Below, one piece after another: positions 49,731 through 53,864 of a stretch of 53,864 bases of DNA. The stretch's first letter is position 1; every line of letters starts with the position of its first letter. The translations under genes and the position numbers were made by a program. Under the pieces are notes generated by a model. It saw nothing but the letters and a program-made list of their open reading frames with translations. It made no database searches and was not told the origin of the DNA. The stretch comes from Methylobacterium planeticum (GTDB lineage: Bacteria; Pseudomonadota; Alphaproteobacteria; Rhizobiales; Beijerinckiaceae), in assembly GCF_008806345.1 (NCBI RefSeq), contig NZ_VZZJ01000030.1, forward strand, positions 1 through 53,864. Reading direction: 5' to 3'.

Positions 49731-50540
49731 ATGTTCGGTTTCTTCAAGCGGTCATCACAAGCACAATCGGCCCGCCGCGTCACGGAGGTCGGTTGGGCGA
49801 TCACCGACCCGAAGGCGGCCCTCATCTGGGACGATCCGGAGCCGTTCCGTCGCGACCTGCCGCGGGCGGCCTCGGCCAAATCCGTCCAGGGCTGCCCGGC
49901 GGCGATCGACTTCGATTCGCGCCACATCATGATCCGTTGCCCGGTCGACCTGAACCTGCGCATCCGACTGGAGGAAGGACAGGCGCCGGTGCTGGAGAAC
50001 GCGGACGGGGCTCGCAGCACCATCCGTCCCAAGCAGATCGGCCAGATGGTCAGCATCGTGAACCCGGCGGAATGGCGCCATCCGAAGCGCCCGATCCTGC
50101 AGATCATCACGCCCTACATCTTCCTGGCCGACGAAGTCGCGTATCTCAACCAGGTGCCGCCCTATCTGGACTACCTGCCCGATCCGCTTCCCGGTGTCCT
50201 GATCAGCGGGCGCTTCCCGGTCCATGTCTGGCCGCGCCCGCTGATGTGGGCGTTCGAGTGGCATGACACCTCGAAGAACCTCGTTCTGCGGCGCGGTCAG
50301 CCCTGGTTCTACGTGCGGTTCGATACGCCCGATCCCTCGAAGGCGACGCGGCTCGTGGAGGCTGAGATCACCGCGCCGGTGCAGCGCTACATCGACGAGA
50401 TCAGCGGCGTGACCAATTACGTCAACCGCACCTACGCGCTGTTCGAGCGGGCCAAGAAGCGGCGTCCGGAGCAACTGCTCGTGCCGCGGGGCGGCCGCAA
50501 GGCGACGCGGTCGGCGGGGAAGTGCCCGGTTGCGGCGTGA
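49731..50540 (+). CDS. Protein of unknown family linked to the secretion genes
   Basis: 269 residues starting MFGFFKRSSQAQSARRVTEV; GGAG lies seven bases before the ATG. I do not recognise the family. Visible features: a soluble, aromatic- and Pro-rich protein without a signal peptide, with the segments GCPAAIDFDSRHIMIRCPVD, PYIFLADEVAYLNQVPPYLD, FPVHVWPRPLMWAFEWHDTS, LRRGQPWFYVRFDTPD and a basic C-terminal tail. The tryptophan-rich middle could bind a ligand. It shares a CRP-type upstream site with the exporter and RTX genes, which suggests an accessory role in making, modifying or secreting the RTX product. A longer frame to 49647 exists but lacks a ribosome-binding site. Confidence 0.72.
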   Translation: MFGFFKRSSQAQSARRVTEVGWAITDPKAALIWDDPEPFRRDLPRAASAKSVQGCPAAIDFDSRHIMIRCPVDLNLRIRLEEGQAPVLENADGARSTIRPKQIGQMVSIVNPAEWRHPKRPILQIITPYIFLADEVAYLNQVPPYLDYLPDPLPGVLISGRFPVHVWPRPLMWAFEWHDTSKNLVLRRGQPWFYVRFDTPDPSKATRLVEAEITAPVQRYIDEISGVTNYVNRTYALFERAKKRRPEQLLVPRGGRKATRSAGKCPVAA

Positions 50541-50663
50541 GAGGATTTATGCGACAGCGAGTTCTCTCTCGCCGGGCCCAGGGCGTAGCGGGAGAAACGT
50601 TGCCAGATTGCAGTGGAATTCGGTTCGCCGTCCACTCCGGTTGCGGCAATGGACGGTTGGTTT

Positions 50664-50740
50664 GGCGAAGTAGCTCAGTTGGTTAGAGTACCGGCCTGTC
50701 ACGCCGGGGGTCGCGGGTTCGAGCCCCGTCTTCGTCGCCA
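50664..50740 (+). tRNA. tRNA-Asp (GTC)
   Basis: 77 bases including encoded CCA. Acceptor arms GGCGAAG and CTTCGTC pair with one G-T wobble; the D arm is TAGCTCAGTTGGTTAGAGTA, the anticodon stem is CCGGC/GCCGG with loop CTGTCAC giving anticodon GTC, and the T arm GCGGG-TTCGAGC-CCCGT follows the expected pattern. It lies between the unknown-family gene and the ABC exporter gene. No duplicated 3' end (attachment site) was noticed in the window. Confidence 0.95.
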
Positions 50741-51107
50741 ATCCTCACGAGCCGGGCTTAGCGGGTAGGTCCCGCTCGTTCCAAGACGGCGCGAGACCGA
50801 GGTTCAGATCAACATCTGACAGTGTCGGCAAGCCGCGCCCTCCGGTCAGCCCATTCTCACCGTGATCAACTCGGCTGAGACGCATCGATCTGAACGCAGC
50901 CGGATTCGCACCGTGCTTCGGGTCGAGCGAGCGCATTCGATGGGCCAAGCCCGCCCTGTGTGACCCCACTCACGGACCCTCCGATCCCAGTCCTTACAAG
51001 AAGGGCATCCCAGTCGACACGGGTGCCCGGTTTCAGAATCGCAGCCGCCACAGGTCTGCGCCGGGTCCGCCCTGGTCAGACCCATCCCGGAAGTGGAGCG
51101 CGGCGCG
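50741..51107. other. Intergenic region ahead of the secretion ABC gene
   Basis: 367 bases between the tRNA and the exporter. It contains the palindrome at 50959-50974. Otherwise no gene, repeat or RNA was seen; several minus-strand open frames are low in coding character. Confidence 0.45.
50959..50974. promoter_or_regulatory. CRP/FNR-type operator, site 2
   Basis: TGTGA-CCCCAC-TCACG matches TGTGA-N6-TCACA at nine of ten positions and has arms identical to site 1. It lies 134 bases before the ATG at 51108. Confidence 0.6.
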
Positions 51108-52874
51108 ATGAAACCGAATGTCCCCGAACTTGGTGCGGCCCTCACGACCTGCCGCCCGGCTCTCGTCAGCCTCGTGGTGGTCAGCGGCCTACTGAGTATC
51201 CTCTACCTCACCGCCTCCTTTTTCATGCTGGTCATCTCCGACCGCATCCTCCCGAGTCGATCGGTGCCATCGCTCGTCGGGCTCGTTCTTCTCGCGATGA
51301 TGCTCTACGCCTTCCAGGCGGCGCTCGAATCCCTGCGCGGCCGCATCCTGACGCGCATCGCGGCCGTCCTCGACGATTGCCTGAGTAAGCGGGTCTTCCA
51401 CGTGATGGTGCGTGGTGCGCTCGGCGGATCGGCGCCCGGCAACGGGTACTTGCCCCTGCGGGACCTCGACCAGCTGCGCGCCTTCCTCGGCAGTTCTGCG
51501 CCGGCCGCGCTCTGCGATCTGCCCTGGATGCCGCTCTATTTCGGGATCTGCTTCCTGTTCCATCCGCTGATCGGATTGGCGACCGTGGCAGGCGCTCTGC
51601 TCCTCGTCGGCATCACGGTGATCGCTGATCGCATGACCCGGGGGCCGTCCCGGATCGCGAGCGAGCACGGGCAACGTCGCAGCACGGTGACGGATGCTGG
51701 TTGCCGGAACGCCGACGTGCTGATCGCGATGGGCATGCAGGACCATTTCGCGGCCCGCTGGGAGGATGCGAACCAGAACTATCTCCTGTCGCAGCAGAGC
51801 GTCGCCGATGTCGCGGGCTGGTCCAGCGCCGTTTCCAAGGCCGCTCGCATGGCGCTGCAATCGGGCGTCCTCGCGATCGGTGCCTACTTGGTCATCCACG
51901 ACAGGAGTTCGCCCGGCATCATCGTTGCGTCCTCGATCCTGCTCGGGCGCGCCCTCGCGCCGCTCGACGCCACGATCGCGAACTGGAAGGGCGTCGTTGC
52001 CGCTCAGCAGAGCTGGAGCCGTTTGACCGCGATGCTGGCGAAGAACCCGCAGGCGCAACGCAGCACCGCACTCGCGGCCCCCATGCACCTCATCAAGGTC
52101 GAGGGGCTGAGCGTGGCGCCGCCGAGCAGCACGCGCCTGACGGTGCGGGATGTCGGCTTTACCGTGAAAGCCGGACAGGCCCTCGCCGTCACGGGGCCGA
52201 GCGGGTCGGGGAAGTCGACCCTGGTGCGGGCGCTCGTCGGGATTCTGCCGGCCGCGCGCGGAAGCATCCGGCTCGATGCCGTGCCGGTGTCGCAATGGGC
52301 CGCGGCCGAGCTCGGTCGCCATATCGGTTACCTGCCCCAGGAAGTCTCGCTCTTCGCCGGGACGGTGGCGCAGAACATCGCGCGCTTCGCACCCGATGCG
52401 ACCCGCGCCGCGATCGAGGAGGCGGCCAGGCAGGCCGGTGTCCACGACCTCATCCAGCGCCTACCGGAAGGCTACGACACCGAACTCGGGGAGGGGGGCG
52501 TCGGGCTATCGGGCGGGCAACGACAACGGATCGGATTGGCCCGCGCGCTTTACGGTTCACCCTTCCTCCTCGTTCTCGATGAGCCGAATGCCAGCCTCGA
52601 CGGCGACGGCGACACGGCTTTGACCGACGCGATCCTGAGAGTTCGGGCGCGGGGCGGCATCGTGATCATCGTCGCTCACCGGATGAGTGCACTGGCAGGC
52701 GTCGACCTGATGCTGTCCCTGGAGGCGGGTGAGATCCAGGCGTTCGGCCCCAAGGACGAGGTCCTGCGCCGGATCCGCCGACCGGCCGTGCCGCAGGCGA
52801 ATGCGGCGCAAGCTGAGCGCCCTCTCCCCCGTTCTGCTGGCCAAGCGCCGATGCGAATCGTCGAGAGCGCCTGA
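51108..52874 (+). CDS. Type I secretion ABC transporter (PrsD/PrtD/HasD class)
   Basis: 588 residues. The first 300 form the membrane domain with about six hydrophobic helices (SLVVVSGLLSILYLTASFFM; MPLYFGICFLFHPLIGLATV; GVLAIGAYLVIHDRSS among others); there is no C39 peptidase domain. The ATPase has Walker A ALAVTGPSGSGKSTLVRALV, Q-loop GYLPQEVSLFAGTVAQNIAR, signature GLSGGQRQRIGLARALYGSP and Walker B FLLVLDEPNASLDGDG with switch His in IVAHRMSALAG. It belongs to the family that exports RTX proteins with C-terminal signals. The periplasmic adaptor and outer-membrane channel genes are not in the window. GGAG precedes the ATG at a nine-base spacing. The RTX gene begins 573 bases downstream. 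Confidence 0.9.
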   Translation: MKPNVPELGAALTTCRPALVSLVVVSGLLSILYLTASFFMLVISDRILPSRSVPSLVGLVLLAMMLYAFQAALESLRGRILTRIAAVLDDCLSKRVFHVMVRGALGGSAPGNGYLPLRDLDQLRAFLGSSAPAALCDLPWMPLYFGICFLFHPLIGLATVAGALLLVGITVIADRMTRGPSRIASEHGQRRSTVTDAGCRNADVLIAMGMQDHFAARWEDANQNYLLSQQSVADVAGWSSAVSKAARMALQSGVLAIGAYLVIHDRSSPGIIVASSILLGRALAPLDATIANWKGVVAAQQSWSRLTAMLAKNPQAQRSTALAAPMHLIKVEGLSVAPPSSTRLTVRDVGFTVKAGQALAVTGPSGSGKSTLVRALVGILPAARGSIRLDAVPVSQWAAAELGRHIGYLPQEVSLFAGTVAQNIARFAPDATRAAIEEAARQAGVHDLIQRLPEGYDTELGEGGVGLSGGQRQRIGLARALYGSPFLLVLDEPNASLDGDGDTALTDAILRVRARGGIVIIVAHRMSALAGVDLMLSLEAGEIQAFGPKDEVLRRIRRPAVPQANAAQAERPLPRSAGQAPMRIVESA

Positions 52875-52934
52875 GACCCACATCCGTCCGCGAGGGTCGG
52901 CACGGAGCGGCAGTGACGTCGTGATGGAGCGTCC

Positions 52935-52972
52935 AAATGGTCGAGGAGCCGGAAGAGGCTCCTCGACCATTT
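52935..52972 (+). terminator. Perfect 16-bp Rho-independent terminator
   Basis: AAATGGTCGAGGAGCC (52935-52950) pairs perfectly with GGCTCCTCGACCATTT (52957-52972) across a GGAAGA loop, and TT follows. Together with the T-run it should end the exporter transcript; the AAA on the other side lets it work on the minus strand as well. Confidence 0.85.
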
Positions 52973-52974
52973 TT

Positions 52975-53447
52975 GCTTTCCCGTTCCTACAGAGAATCTA
53001 GCCTGTTCGTCCGACGACACAGTCCTGCACTTCTTGCTTCTTCGACCTCAACTTGCTCGGTGTCTGTGTTCCGGCCCATGACGGCTGCCGCTCGCGCATG
53101 GCGCGACATCGCCTGCAATCTGCGACGCGCTGAGGATCCGAGACGCGCGCGGAGGGAGGCACGCTCCCCTGCATCGATCCCCGGACAACGAGGCATCGGT
53201 ATCGCGGGAAGAAAACGGTCGGGTTCAGACAGCACGGCGAAATTTCGCGCAAGAAGCCCGCCCTCGAAACATGCGTGACGCAAATCACAGTAAAGGCGCG
53301 CGATCCGTCTTAGAACACACTCGACTTCGACGGAGAGATCCTCCCGAACGGGTCAAAGAAATCCCGGTCGTAAATCTTCGATTTTACGATCTCATCGAAA
53401 CATCACGCAGCGATCAGCTGCTGTTTATCAGCGAATGGAGCAGGACA
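52975..53447. other. Long upstream region of the RTX gene
   Basis: About 470 bases without a supported gene. It becomes AT-richer towards the RTX start (53340-53400), where the promoter is expected, and holds the palindrome at 53274-53289. The length of the leader is unusual for the window and may allow complex control. Confidence 0.45.
53274..53289. promoter_or_regulatory. CRP/FNR-type operator, site 3
   Basis: CGTGA-CGCAAA-TCACA matches TGTGA-N6-TCACA at nine of ten positions, here with the mismatch at the left end. It lies 159 bases before the RTX start at 53448. Confidence 0.6.
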
Positions 53448-53864
53448 ATGGACAAGATCTATGGCGGTGACGGCAACGACACCATCTACGGCGGCGCCGG
53501 CGATGATGTGATCTACGGTGGTGGCGGCAACGACACCATTTACGGCGGTGGTGGACACGACACCATCTACGGCGGCAAGGGTGACGACAAGATCTACGGC
53601 GGAAAGGGCGACGACAACATCTACGGTGGCAAGGGCAACGACACCGTCTATGGCGGCAAGGGCGACGACACCATCCACGGCGGAAAGGGTGACGACACCC
53701 TCTACGGCGGCAAGGGCAACGACACCATCGATGGCGGAAAGGGCAACGACACCGTCTATGGCGGCAAGGGCGACGACACCATCCACGGCGGAAAGGGTGA
53801 CGACACCCTCTACGGCGGCAAGGGCAACGACACCATCGATGGCGGGAAGGGCAACGACACCGTC
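53448..53864 (+). CDS. Calcium-binding RTX repeat protein (3' end beyond the window)
   Basis: 139 codons are visible. After only MDKIY, the protein is an unbroken row of RTX nonapeptides of the form GGxGxDxUx: GGDGNDTIY, GGAGDDVIY, GGGGNDTIY, GGGGHDTIY, then GGKGDDKIY and a run in which lysine occupies the third position in each unit. There are 15 units, the last cut short by the window end. Each would form a turn of a calcium-binding beta-roll in the extracellular space. No N-terminal domain is present, which is unusual; the secretion signal, if any, must lie beyond the window. GGAG stands eight bases before the ATG. The upstream T1SS gene is the obvious exporter. Confidence 0.88.
   Translation, partial: MDKIYGGDGNDTIYGGAGDDVIYGGGGNDTIYGGGGHDTIYGGKGDDKIYGGKGDDNIYGGKGNDTVYGGKGDDTIHGGKGDDTLYGGKGNDTIDGGKGNDTVYGGKGDDTIHGGKGDDTLYGGKGNDTIDGGKGNDTV
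53643..53858. repeat. 108-bp higher-order tandem repeat within the RTX gene
   Basis: A block of four nonapeptide codon units at 53643-53750 is repeated at 53751-53858 with one base change (GGCGGAAAG to GGCGGGAAG), and a third copy begins at 53859. The near-identity at the DNA level points to recent duplication and to likely length variation between strains. Confidence 0.9.

Noticed and set aside
50664..50740. tRNA-Asp as an integration site of a mobile element
   Set aside because: No integrase gene and no second copy of the tRNA 3' end were seen in the window.
53403..53786. Minus-strand open frame of 127 residues made of repeated Val/Ala/Asp units
   Set aside because: It is the exact antisense of the RTX repeats; the repeating pattern follows from the nonapeptide codons, and the plus frame has the ribosome-binding site and known motif.

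Overview
The window is a high-GC chromosomal segment from an alphaproteobacterium, most likely Methylobacterium or a close relative in the Hyphomicrobiales. The grounds are the very GC-rich codon use with long antisense open frames, the alphaproteobacterial tRNA-Asp, and family choices such as a NodS-like methyltransferase, FdsR-like LysR regulator, YcsI-type hydro-lyase and SUV3-type helicase. No IS element, integrase or CRISPR array was seen.

Layout. 1-5.5 kb: tail of an upstream gene, an LhgO-type FAD oxidoreductase, a small unknown gene, an MsuE-type FMN reductase, a decayed SfnB fragment with an in-frame stop, a histone-deacetylase-family amidohydrolase, a DUF3617-like exported protein and a C-terminally missing molybdopterin oxidoreductase subunit. 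5.6-8.4 kb: one reading frame joins AlkA glycosylase to a complete Ada protein and overlaps a 2OG-Fe(II) oxygenase gene, so three kinds of enzyme sit in two coupled genes. 8.5-18.2 kb: a propionate-type CoA-transferase, a 1,276-residue double hybrid histidine kinase and an Mfd-like translocase. 18.4-20.8 kb: small unknown genes and a predicted terminator-ended small RNA.

20.0-27.5 kb looks like a metal-oxyanion module: a LysR regulator coupled to a winged-helix protein, a FecBCD-type importer with overlapping genes, a regulator joining a ModE-like HTH to a ModA/TupA-like binding domain, and a membrane-anchored TAXI binding protein. Molybdate or tungstate is the inferred substrate. 27.5-29.8 kb has two Tat-exported beta-propeller proteins. 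30.1-34.4 kb is a tight operon of glycosyltransferase, LigD-type 3'-phosphoesterase, acyl-CoA dehydrogenase, PIG-L deacetylase and NodS-like methyltransferase, a combination that suggests a modified glycolipid or similar small molecule. 34.4-43.6 kb holds a DEAD/DEAH helicase, a TopB-like topoisomerase, an SNF2-like ATPase, a DUF2934 protein and a SUV3-like helicase.

43.6-49.4 kb is a 5-oxoproline catabolic operon on the minus strand (LysR, pxpB, pxpC, hydro-lyase, MFS transporter, pxpA). 49.5-53.9 kb holds a protein of unknown family, tRNA-Asp, a type I secretion ABC exporter and the start of a protein made wholly of RTX nonapeptides, which is cut by the window end. Each of these three protein genes has a near-perfect CRP-type palindrome 130-180 bases upstream of its start. 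This predicted co-regulated secretion unit, the AlkA-Ada fusion and the glycosyltransferase/NodS operon are the most notable items. All functions are read from sequence alone; no database search was run.
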